Below are positions 49,701 to 61,028 of a stretch of 64,000 bases of DNA, piece after piece. Made by a program: the position numbers and the translations under genes. The notes below the pieces were generated by a model. It was given only the letters and a program-made list of their open reading frames with translations, was not told the DNA's origin and made no database searches. Origin of the DNA: Rhynchonema sp. JSB1_4 (Eukaryota; Nematoda; Chromadorea; Monhysterida; Xyalidae); NCBI GenBank assembly GCA_030248065.1, contig JASAMV010000403.1:1-64000 (forward strand). Reading direction: 5' to 3'. How positions within the stretch are numbered: the first letter of the stretch is position 1; every line of letters starts with the position of its first letter.

Positions 49701-52700
49701 CGCCGACAACTCCGTGATATTGAATATCAATTCTATGAAAGCATGGACAGAGATGGACCGTTATGTGATAGACTGCTGGGCTCCCGTTAAAGTTGTGCCC
49801 CACGCGTAGCCAACGAAACTTTGATGCCAGTGCGTCAATTCCATTACAAACAAGATGCGGTCCAAACAAAACACGACAAACTCCACCTCGTGGGCGGATG
49901 CGATAAGTTGATGACCCAAAGACCACCAACAGAAGACAAGTTCACTTCACTTTACAGAGACATGAGCATAAAATAATACAATCAAGAATCAAGAACCAGA
50001 AATCAGCAATATTTCACATTCACAAAATTGATCAATCTATTGCCTAATATCACCCCAATTGATTCTCCAGCCCCTTTTGCGGGCAGCTGCCAATGACACA
50101 GTCCGGTAGCATTTCTGTACGTTGCCGGGTCCAATAGTGCGACATGGTTGCCAGATGGTCCTACCAGTGCCATAGAGGTCGACCTCCACTGCGCAACGCC
50201 CGCTTTCGTAGCACAAGCACTCACCACGGCGTTGGCCACGACTGGTGCCGCTGGAATGTACAGGCGTGCCTCGTTGTAATGGACAAACCGAGATCGATTG
50301 TAACGAGGGTCGATTGCATTGGGCATATGGGGGTGGTATCTCACTTTGTGATCGGATCGGAGACCAATACGTGTTGTTTTGGTGAAAAGGGTATTTTGAA
50401 TTACTGGTGTGAAAAACAAACAGCAGCGTGTCGAAGTTACTGGCATTCGCAAAACATCGACAGATCTTACCTCGTGACTGGACGGTTTACGTAACGGACA
50501 AGCAAAACCGATCCGATTCGAATGTCATGGTTTTAAAAATATAAATCATTGTGCCGAATTTCCACCCAGCTGCTGCTCCAGCGTGAAATTTCAAAAAAGC
50601 TGCATCTTCACGAAAACTTACTAAATTTTGCGCTGTTTCCTGCACCTTGTGTCATAGCAGGGTGTCGTTTGCGCACAGTGCCGTTTGCGGCGACATTCCT
50701 TCAAGGCGCCTGTGTAAAAAATCCACTACTTTATCGGAATCTGTATTCACGATCTTAAAAAATAAACATTTTTTTAAATCCGCGCTCACCTTCGACGAAA
50801 ACGACCAGGAGTGCAAGCAATAACAATCGTTCGACAATCATTCTATTCAATTTTGAAAAATAGCGTTTTTCGTGCCAACTTTTGTTTCCTTGACACGCAA
50901 ATCAAACCGTGTTCCTTTTTCATTTACCACGAAACTCGTTTATTATTTTTATATGCATCGCACGCGCGTGCACATCACTGAACTATAAAAATAAACAGAG
51001 CATAGGAAATCACAGTTACAGTTATTAGTTACTAAAAAAGTGTGCAAAACACTGGTTACAAAAACCCAGTAATGTCAATGGGTTTCGGCAGACTTCCTTC
51101 TCTCGAAGAGCCATATATTTTTTTCTCAAATTTCGTTCTGTCTTGCACACACACACTTGCGAAAACTATTTTTCTGTAACATACATGCCGATTTGGGGGT
51201 AAGGTTGCATCCTGTGGGCTTGGCCTGGAGTAAAATGATGAATGGCGAGAACGGTATTATGAAGGTCTCGTATCAGCGTACATATGTGAACGTTTACATA
51301 ATCACCAGTTACGGAACATGCAACAGTTCTTCGCACAAGCATATTACGGGGACCTTGTTCAGCACAATTCAACAAAAGTGTGTTAAACGTAAATGTGTAA
51401 CATGTGAACCCAGGATTCGCACTATTGTTTTACCTCGAAATTTTGTGTTCCAGTTGTTCGTAGAGGCGTTGGACACCGGTGACCCACCCCAATCGAGTCG
51501 AAGCACAATCAGAGTGTCGATCCAATCGACGGTCACTCCCGGGCTGCCCGGCACCGATGTCAGCACGTTTGGACCACTCGCTGAACAGATACAGTTCTCG
51601 TTGAGGAATTTCACGTTGGTTAAATGTTTTGGAGTTCGGTTTTTTTGTGAAAAAGTACCGACTGTAAAGTTTGTCCTTCGTTACGACCATGAGCACTGCT
51701 GTTTCGGATTTCAAGACCCCTCAAACCTCGCACTTGAATGCAGTGAATAAAAGATATACAAATGTGCTTTGTGGGCTAACGGCAGACTTCAGAAGTAAAT
51801 CCCGAATCTGATGAGAAGCTGCGTTCACACTCCGTCACTAACCTGTGCACCATAACTTGCCATACTACATGTACATACGTTGCTATCTGTGCACTGAGGT
51901 TGTGCAGTCTAAATCACCAAGTTTTATGCCCCGGCCAGTCGACAGTAAAGCTGGACGACATTTTCCATCTTTGCAGTGCGTCCGTATCCGAAGAGCAACT
52001 GCCGCCGGACGTCATTCTGAACGTGCCAGTCATCAACCAGCCATACGACACCAGTGCTGTGCGATGCGACATCGTGTCAGGCAATTATGGAGGTGTGCAT
52101 TTGTATGTACCCATGCAGTATCCAGCGTCCCCATCCATATAGTGAATCTCAGTGGTGAATATCTCCATGTGCTGCACCACTGATCGGTACCTCGGTGCCC
52201 AATCTGACCGATATCCTGATCGACTAGTCTTCAACTGTCGGTGTGTCCCCCCGCTCGGTCAATACAGCCTACAATCCGCCCACGACAATTGGGGACAAAA
52301 CTGTCGGTGTAACCAAACTGAGGAGAGTGTGACCACGAGGGCAAGCATACATACATACACTCGGTACGGTACATTCTGATCATTCTTAATCGCTGTTCAC
52401 AATTTTTCATCTTTCAGAAGCATTCAGTCTGTCCGCATCAGTCGACGGCAATTGTGAACTGCGCACTCAGTTGCAACTCGATCGGGAGTCAATCGATCGA
52501 TATCTGCTCAATATATCGGTGTCGGCGTTTGGCTTCTCCGACTTTGCGCAAATCACCGTGGTTGTGCTCGATGCCAACGATAATCGGCCGCGATTTGTGT
52601 TAGTTCCGGACTAATTTTTGTGAATTCCGAGCACTGAAGATGGCCTGGTGAACCGACCGTCTGTGAAAACGGTATGTCAAGTGCGTAGCGCCCACATTCA

Positions 52701-55700
52701 TCGAATGTACAATTGATCAAGCATCTGTTTCAGTTTTTTTCAGTTCCAGTTTCACGCTTTCAGTTACAACAACAACGAGTACGAGCTGTATTTTGCCGGC
52801 GTGTCAAGTTTGGCTGACGCTCTATCACATGTCATTACTGTGCAGGTACGCATGCGTAGTGAAGTGCGATATGTCTATGCATGTATGGTGGAAATTTTTC
52901 CCAAATTAGGACCAAACCCGTTCCAAACAGTGACCAAGACCTGAGCGTTACGATCACCAACTTACCGGTCACAATGTGCCAGACAATAAATAACGAACAT
53001 TCCCAATAAACAATTCTTGAAACATCTGCAGGCCGAAGACGCTGACCTCGGCGATAGCGGTACGGTCCGCTACAACTTCGACCCATTGTCAAGCGACATA
53101 CAGTACTTCACGATAGATGAGGCCACCGGGGACGTGAAGAACTCTCAACCAATGGCAGCTGTGCCACAAGCTTACTTTGAGCTGGGGGTCGAAGCCAGAG
53201 ATGTACCACGCAGAGGACAGGCGATGAAATCAAGGGCCACTGTTGTGGTCAGTGAAGGGGTGCTTTGGTGTAAGGCCTAGGTTTCTTGACCCCGTTGTTT
53301 ATAGTAACGATCGGGCTTCGGTACAATGGTCCAACATCCTCAACGGATACATTATGTGTACGTACAGTAGTTCTTGCGGTAGATTGTTTTGGGGCTTCAG
53401 GCTGTCGGTCACTAGAGGGTTGCACTACAAAGAAGTCACCACAAAGAGAAACGCAATTATAGAGGTACATTGTACATACTGTAATATAGAGGGCGCACAA
53501 CACCCAGTTTCGGCACCTACATATCCCGAATATGTAGTTCCACAATAACTGACTGACGATCCAAACGAATTTAGATCAACAAAATCACAGACGAAAATCG
53601 TTTCGTTCTGACAGCCGAAGGCATTTTGCCGCATCAGATGGACGCTCATGTGCCTGATGTGAAAAGGTATGTACGCTTTAATATATTGTTTGAATTTATT
53701 TTTAAATTGAAAAACAAGTTGGGAACGGTCTTTTCACGTTGCAGGAAAATGTTATCGTACATGAATGATTGTTCGGTGATCCTGCTGGAGCGATCGTTCA
53801 CAAGTCAGAAATTGAGTTCCGAGGGCCAGCCTGGCACCGATCTGGTCTTCTACGCAGTCAACCCAACGTCACGACAAGTCTGCAGACGGGCCGACTTCGA
53901 GTGAGTAATTGCTCAAGTAATGATCGCATGAGTTGGCATAAAAGTCACTCAGATCCTATCCCAAGCACAAAGTTCGATACCACACCGTCTAAGTATTCAG
54001 TTTGCTTACCTGTACATATATCTAGTATCAGTTGGCAAACCACTTTTCCTCTATCGCAGTCTTCTGTTCCGCAATTCGACCGTTGGCCAGCTGCGTGGCG
54101 ACATGTCCAATTGGTTCAAGCTTGTGTCAGTTGGTGATCTGAATGCTGAACAGTCCGCCGCACTGGCACCGGGCGCGTCAACTGCACCTGGAGGCGATCT
54201 CAAAACCGCAGGTTTGTATACCTATTGGGCACGGCAACATTACGGTGGAAGATTAAGCTACCAAGTTGACACGTTTTTGTTCTGATCGTATTCTGTGATA
54301 CATGGGCATCTTGATCACTGTAAAAGTGCGTTCCGTAGACACCAAGGAAACGACAACGCTTTACGCAAATAAAATTCTGGCTATTGATACAACTCTACCA
54401 CCTGGTGGATGAGCACTGACGATGTCGTGGTGCACCGCCATTCACATGATTCTCTCAACACGCAGGTACCGACCGTGGGTTCGATGCGGGCAGATGGGGT
54501 GCGATGCCGATTGCATTCATTGTAATCGCAGCGCTCATCGCTGTTGGCGCATGTCTGGCAATTGTAGCCATTTGTTGCTGCTGGTCAAAGTTGGTCTTTA
54601 CCTGTTTGGTCTTGATTCTGGGGAATGGGGCCGTGTCCATTTTTGGTGGAAGCGGATGGAGACAGTGTTTGTCGTGTTTTTTTGTTTGGAGTGTATTGGG
54701 ATTGCATTGGTGCACTAATTTTAATCGGCTTAAAAAATGGTTCACTTGTACAGCATGTTTTTACGCTGGTCAAAATTTGTGCATTCAAAATGCCAAAAGA
54801 AAAATTGGACAAGTACATGTGTACTTCGCCTTCGCGTCCATCAAAGAGTGAAATGGTTCAGCGTTTTTATTCCAGGCGAAAATTTACCCTCCGCAGTTCC
54901 GATGTTTCACAATTCTCTTACAGATACAAGTCAAAGAAGCACATGATCCAACCAGTGCCGCCTCACTACTACGGCCATCCAGCACCGATGTTCTTGCCGC
55001 CAAGTGAGAAAATGTACGAAACACAGGTGAGCACAATTTGAAGGGGAACATTTCTTGGTGGGACTTTGGGGAGCAACTCGGCCATTCAGTAACTGGTATG
55101 TCAGTCAGTTTTGACAGTCAGGAATTTTGTCTGTCACCCTAATGGACATTCAGACAACTAATGTACAGGTATGTAAGTATACTGCAGTGTATGTATACTT
55201 TCTTTGTACACTGCAGTTCCAATTTCGTTGCCTACTTTATAAAGACGCAGGGAAACTCCCCAAAACAAGCAACACCAACACACAGCAACAACCACGCAGC
55301 TCACACACCCTGGTTGTGTGGCTTAAACATTCTAAACCCACACGAGCCCGCTGGGGGGATTTTTTGAGTTTGTGTTGAGGTTGTTGCCTGCCTCGACTCA
55401 ACGGATTTCCCTCAAGAATGCGTGAGGCAACGAAATTAGAAATTTACTATACCTGGTGACAATTTAGAAACGGTAGAGGGAGCGAAAAAGGGCAGATATG
55501 AAAATTAGGACTGACATTCGGCCAGTGAGTACCCGACAGACAAGTCTGACTGACAAAACTGACCGACATAATGTTAAGGTTCTTCAGATGCTGGAAATGG
55601 CGTTGACAGACGAAGAGGGCAGGCCCATCCATGATGACTATGCCGTCGACGACTCGATATACACCGTGTCAGCACCGAATGGACTCGACACGTATCCTGT

Positions 55701-57329
55701 GTGAGTGGTTATATGTAGGCTACATGAAACATCAGACAAGGACAACGGTATCAATATTGATGATCGCACCGAATCCGTCATTCACGTGATAAATTTTGAG
55801 TATTTCAAGATTTAGGAGTTTATTCACAATAGTCAGCAAAAATATTGCTAGAACATGGGAAATCAGTGTTAGGGCGCGTACAGATAGAGCTGGTTCTGGT
55901 TCTGGTTTTAGTAAAAAAATTTCTATGTCCGAAAACCAGAACCAGAGCCAGCTCTATCTGTACGCAAAACTGGAAATATTTCTGGCGCAATTTTTTTTAT
56001 TCTATGTCAGAGAACCAGAAATATCTCCAGCTCTATCTGTACACAAAACTGGAAATATTTCTGGCGCAGTTCGAAACATTTATGTCACCAGGTTATTTGA
56101 AGAAAACGTGGTGTGTGTGTGCTTGCAACATTTTGTTTGATTACAGGGTGTGCCGAAATACATATACCTGGTATGAATTATTGTTTATGCCGATTTGTGA
56201 TAACCTTTGGCTAATTGTTTATGATCTGTTGTGGGCGCTTTGCCAGCAATCTTCCATCGTTTGCAAACATGTTTTCAGGTATGATGTTTTCAGGTACCGC
56301 AGAATTCTAAACAAGGCCCCTAATCTGCTGCGCTATCAGAACTAAACTTTCCACTTCGATGTGTTTGTTGATGTTCTCGTCCATGCTGACGAAAGCAGGG
56401 ACGCCGCTGGTTTTAAGGTGTTTGAGGTACTTTTTCCAAAAAACTGGTTCAAGCACAATGTGCTCACCGGAAATTCTTATGGTGTAAAAGTCGACCAATC
56501 AGCAACTAAACTCGCATTGTGCTTGAACCGCTTTTTTGGAAAATATGCCTCAAACACCGTAGTGAAAATCCTCCCAGCGGCGTCTCTGCTGTCCTCAGCA
56601 TGGACGAGAGACGACATCAACAAACTGTATCGAAGTGGAGGTTTAGTTCTGATAGCGCAGCAGATTAGGGGCCTTGTTCAGAAGTCTCCGGTATCTGAAA
56701 ACATGTTTGCAAACGATCGAAGATTGCTGGCAAAGCGCCCACAAGCAGACCATAAAAAATTAGCCAAATTTTATCACAAATCGAAACAATGACTGCACAA
56801 ACAATAATTAATATTGGTCGCACAATGACCATATAAGAATTCATCAAAATCAATCCTGATTTTCACGTTCAGTCACTCTTAACTACTGTGCTATTTGTGA
56901 TTCTCACTAAACATTTTCAGCTGAAAATAATCTAGCAGATCAACCACGTTGCCGCAGGTCTGAAACATTCTCTTTACTACGTGTTTTGCGTGTGATCGCG
57001 CAACGCAACGTCATTGCCCCGTCACTAGCCTGCTTTGCGATTCAGGAAAAAAATTTGACCAATACACCACACACACCAAAAAAACCCACCAACAAAAAAA
57101 CCAGTAAAGTCGTCATGGTTCAACTAAAAAAAAGTTGCAACACCACCAAAACAATCCGAAGCCCGATTCGATCCAGTGGCTATAGTAATTTAATGTTTTA
57201 TAATAAAATTATTTATTTATGAACATGAAACATCACTTTAGCCCATCCACACACGCCACACCGGTTGTCATTCCCCCACCTGATTACCCACCAAACGGTC
57301 GAGATAATGGCAAAGCGAGTATGCATTAA
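43733..57329 (+). CDS. Cadherin, single-pass type I membrane protein (complete, 26 exons)
   Basis: Exons: 43733-43966, 44308-44454, 44767-44925, 45349-45501, 45869-46048, 46284-46363, 46642-46870, 47161-47222, 47290-47422, 47676-47876, 48037-48143, 48577-48730, 48960-49076, 49505-49636, 51454-51614, 51977-52092, 52418-52596, 52744-52845, 53032-53247, 53575-53666, 53745-53900, 54060-54211, 54466-54589, 54924-55026, 55588-55700, 57242-57329. All phases fit, giving 1229 aa. It opens with a signal peptide (SLLLCCALVVTRAQ). Calcium-site motifs include VIDVNDNVPTF, VEDVNDNAPRF, QDMNDFIPTF and LDANDNRPRF, implying about six or seven EC repeats. A Ser/Thr/Pro-rich insert near residue 480 separates two of them. 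One membrane span (AFIVIAALIAVGACLAIVAI) lies near 1104-1123, then a tail of about 100 aa with no catenin site I can recognise and a PPPDYPP near the end. Start of exon 18 could be 52750. Exact subfamily unknown. Confidence 0.94.
49686..49976 (+). pseudogene. Possible coding relic inside cadherin intron 14
   Basis: A plus-strand frame of 97 codons in the largest cadherin intron but one reads KRRRQLRDIEYQFYESMDRD, meets one TAA near 49787, then continues as ETLMPVRQFHYKQDAVQTKH to a final TAA at 49974-49976. Composition looks coding on both sides of the stop, which would fit a decayed retrocopy. I do not recognise the protein, and there is no clear poly-A tail. A minus-strand frame at 50003-50452 next to it also looks coding-like (NEARLYIPAAPVVANAVV). 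Confidence 0.3.
55876..55965. repeat. Strong hairpin in the last cadherin intron
   Basis: GCGTACAGATAGAGCTGG at the left and CCAGCTCTATCTGTACGC at the right are exact inverses, and the match continues through GTTCTGGTTCTGGTTTT with one mismatch. Further GCTCTATCTGTAC copies follow at about 56029-56041. Confidence 0.8.
56175..56810. mobile_element. Foldback-type inverted repeat in the last cadherin intron
   Basis: Two arms of about 300 bp, 56175-56500 and 56510-56810, are diverged reverse complements. For example GGGCGCTTTGCCAGCAATCT in the left arm matches AGATTGCTGGCAAAGCGCCC in the right, and TGTTTGCAAACATG-type blocks pair as well. The spacer is only a few tens of bp. No gene lies inside; apparent frames are mirrored fragments. 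Confidence 0.75.
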
Positions 57330-57377
57330 CAATGGAAAATATAGCTTGACTATAATTTAAATGACATTCAGATCAAA

Positions 57378-57383
57378 AATAAA
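57378..57383 (+). terminator. Polyadenylation signal of the cadherin gene
   Basis: AATAAA lies 49 bp after the stop codon at 57327-57329. Confidence 0.55.
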
Positions 57384-60300
57384 GCTGCTGAAGATTCCCC
57401 ATGATATACATACGTGTTCATTCATTATTATGGTTGTACATTTTATTGTGTAAAGTTTTTCTTTAATTTTTTGAATTTTTTTGGACTTCCTTCCGCATCA
57501 AAGTTGTGGTTTGCTGAACCCGCAACCTTGATCATGGAAAATTGTTCAATTGTTTTCTCTTCTGATTTCTTTCGAATTTTGTTTTCTACTGTATGTCGTT
57601 TGTTCTCAATCGTTATGAACGGTGGATTCCAATTTTTTGTTTCTTTTTCGTTTTGTGAACTAAACGTGCCTTCACCAAAATATCTCGGACCAAAATCCAA
57701 TAAAAACTGCGAGCTTTATTCCGATGTTGTGTCATATACGTATGTAGCTGTACACGTTCATTTCTGATTTCAAATCATGATTATGCTTTGATGAGCTTGC
57801 TCTTCTCATAATTTGATCGTGTGACCAAACCCACCCAACGCACCAAACAAACAGTTAAATGGCCCAAAGTCAGTCAATGCAAGGGGCACTCAAAATGACC
57901 ATAATGCAGACACTCATCCATTCGTGCAAGCAGTTTGTGTTTGCTTGTTTTGCCGTCCGTAAATAGTCGCCATACACAAATACCGGTGTGGTGAGAACAG
58001 CTTGCGAACAACTTAGAGAGAGTAAATGCATTTTCTAAACAGTTTTTGCCAGAACGACAAATAATAAAGTGTCAGAGATAAACACGCAAGGTTTTGAGCA
58101 TACACGTTTTTATATTTCTGTTGTTTCGTTTCGTGATCCCAGATTTGGGCCTGTCGTCACGTTCGCACAAACAAAAGACCAAAGCCGCAAACACTGAAAC
58201 CACGGAGCATCCGATTTTATGCATGATTTGGCGCATTATTCTTGTCTGGTGGAGTTCGGGCTTGGGTTAGAGCACCTTTGGACTCAAAACCAAATTTTTA
58301 AAAATGCATGTTTTGCCTATTGTATGAGCTGGTCATTTCGACACATTGTTCAATGGACGTCTGAATCTCATCAGTTTTGACTTGCAAAGCGCAACATCTG
58401 CATTATTTCACAATCACTGTTCTTTATCCGCATCTGGTTATGATTTTGCGATCTGACCGTTTTGTTACATGCCTGTTCAACAATAATGTAACGTTAGTAC
58501 TATCCACAGTCCAAAATCCAAATGTATATATCCAATGTTGGTATAAGTTTCTTTCCGTCACCAAAATGTGACATTATTATTCGCGTCAGCCTGGGACGCG
58601 TTGAACTGAACTAATGAGAATTACAACTCGCTTCCCCTTTTCTATGCGCATAACGGCTGTCGCATGGTATCGGGTGTGATAATGTGTAAATCACTACCGT
58701 CTTGTGATCTTGTGCACCGTTATTTGGTACCGTTATCTTTTGAACAGGATAGTGTTTTGGCAGCTCGTTTCGACCACCTGTTTTCACCGACGAGCGGTGT
58801 GCCAAGTCATCGTCAGTGTGAATGCATCAGATGGCTGTATGACACCAAAAACACACGTCTACATAGTTCTGTCCCGGCGTTAAACATCAATTTTTTGTTT
58901 CAATTTCAAATAGTGCCCATTAACCCTATCAACATTATATCGTGTTAATGTTCGCGTGCACCAATATTATGCGATAACCACCGCCAGACCAAGTCTTGTG
59001 GCCTTGAGATGACGTACCAGCAAATGCGATCTGACAGTATAACAAATTGCCATTAAATGCCTCGCCACAGTGTCAAACAAACACATAAACCATCATATTA
59101 TAAACTCGATTTACTACCGGCACTGTACCCGGAACGCAAAAGTGTAAAGTTGCTCATGTCACGGCGTTTAAGTGCACTTTTGTGATGCGTTTACTTCGAA
59201 TTAAACGGAAAACCGTTCAAGATTGCTTGTTTACACACTGGCGCAGACCGGTAGTAATTTTTATTCAATGATCGTTTGGATAATGTGCACATGCAAAAAT
59301 GCCAAACACCTGCCAAACCCGGGCTGAGAAATCAAACGTCATTTGTTTCTTTGAATTTTTTCTCTTTTTTTACTTTTGTTTACTCGGGCTCATATGAAAT
59401 CAACGCTTTGTTTTTTTTACATTATCACTAATCCTATGTCCATTTCGTAACGGTTCCAGCCCATTGCGCATAAGTACATATAGTCCAAGAACCTGGCATG
59501 CAATTTCGTTAATTCTTTCTGAGTTCAATCGAAACCCAGCCTTTCACAACCGCATGGCTTTTATCTAATGAGCAGTCAAATGTTCCGAATAGTTTATTTG
59601 GCAATTATCTAAACTGTTCACTGCGAGCAACGGATTTTTCTAATGCTTCAGAAATGTTAACCGATATTGTGCAAGTGCATACACGCGCAAAGCAATTTGT
59701 TCTGCTGTAACTAGTAATGCTACTAGGAACGTTACCTTGGTCATGTACATTATATAGCGGATGATGTTTCTCATAAATAAGGTCTCAATTTGCTTTCGGG
59801 TTTGAGTTTGGGTCTTTTTGCATCATCCGACTCAATCTTCCAGCAGGCAGTTATCAAGACTACGGTACCCAGAAATTATGCCCTAAATTTTGACATATCA
59901 TAAAACGCAGCCTCGTTCAACCGCGGATGTGCTCTTTGCTCTCTCGTTTTTAATGCGCGCAACAGAGATCGGGTGCGTTTTGATGTGCTGTGGGACACGC
60001 CTGTCCTATGCTCAGTGGTCGGAATCCCAGATCGTTGCTGGTTTATGTTGATGTTCGTTTAGTTCCTGAAGCCGCATCCACTCCCTCTTGTGGACACAGT
60101 TTGTTGCTGGTGTGCAGCAAGCTTGTTGTGCTTCATCTCTGTAACACGAGCCCCACAGCCCATCAACAATATTGGTTGACCCGAGTAGAGCTTGCGAACA
60201 CTTTTGTTCTGTGGCGTAACAACAGCAGACGCGCCCAGATTGGGAAGTATTTATGTCAGTCAGTTTTGTCAATCAGACGACTCACCTCGAGATGAGTAAC

Positions 60301-61028
60301 GACGGCACGATAATATGCACACGTACGATTGCCTGAATTTGGGCAGTACCTACATACCATGTATATTTCCTGGCTTGGGCTTGATTTAGGCTTTCACATC
60401 AATTCCTTTGCTAAAAACCTATGCCAACTCTTTTTACTGACAAAACTGACTGACACAGCATTGGCCCAGACGAGCACACGTCACAGATACATCATAAGTG
60501 CGTCAACGATTTGCTTGCTGTTCGTTGTTATTTGTCCATATATCCATCTCTATTCATATCTCGCCACCACATTATTACGATGTTGTGTCTGTGCCCTGCG
60601 CCCGCCTAATTGTAATATTGCAACTGTTACTTGCACAAAGGGCGCGCTCCAGAGCTCAAAGTTCACCAGATCATTTGCGGAACTTTTAGCGTGATTGTCT
60701 CTAGCACTGTTGATGTTCGGGCTAGGCTGGCCTGGCTAGCAATGTTTTTGCGCCATCTTGTGGAATTTTCGTACACATTTATGCGATAAGCACCAAAGTT
60801 TTGTGTTCACTCTCAACTTGCAGCTATACTCAAATAAGCGCAATGTACACGCCACTGGTCGGGGCCCGGAGCATAATGACCAATGACATCACTTAGGGTG
60901 TTGTACATGTACAGTGTGTTACACCACCAACCAGCTACCAGCTGTCGTCGTGTGTACATTTATCTGGCAGCGTTAGCGCTTCGTGTGAAATATGGAGCAC
61001 CGAAAACGTTAGCGTGACTTTTTGACCG
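57384..61028. other. Intergenic region
   Basis: About 3.6 kb without a supported gene. A Cys-rich minus-strand frame at 60012-60272 was considered and not called. The last few hundred bp probably include the aminopeptidase promoter and 5' UTR, but no motif can be named. Confidence 0.4.

Noticed and set aside
60012..60272. Minus-strand Cys-rich frame that could be a secreted protein
   Set aside because: There is no signal peptide, no splice sites in phase and no family pattern; the plus strand is equally open.
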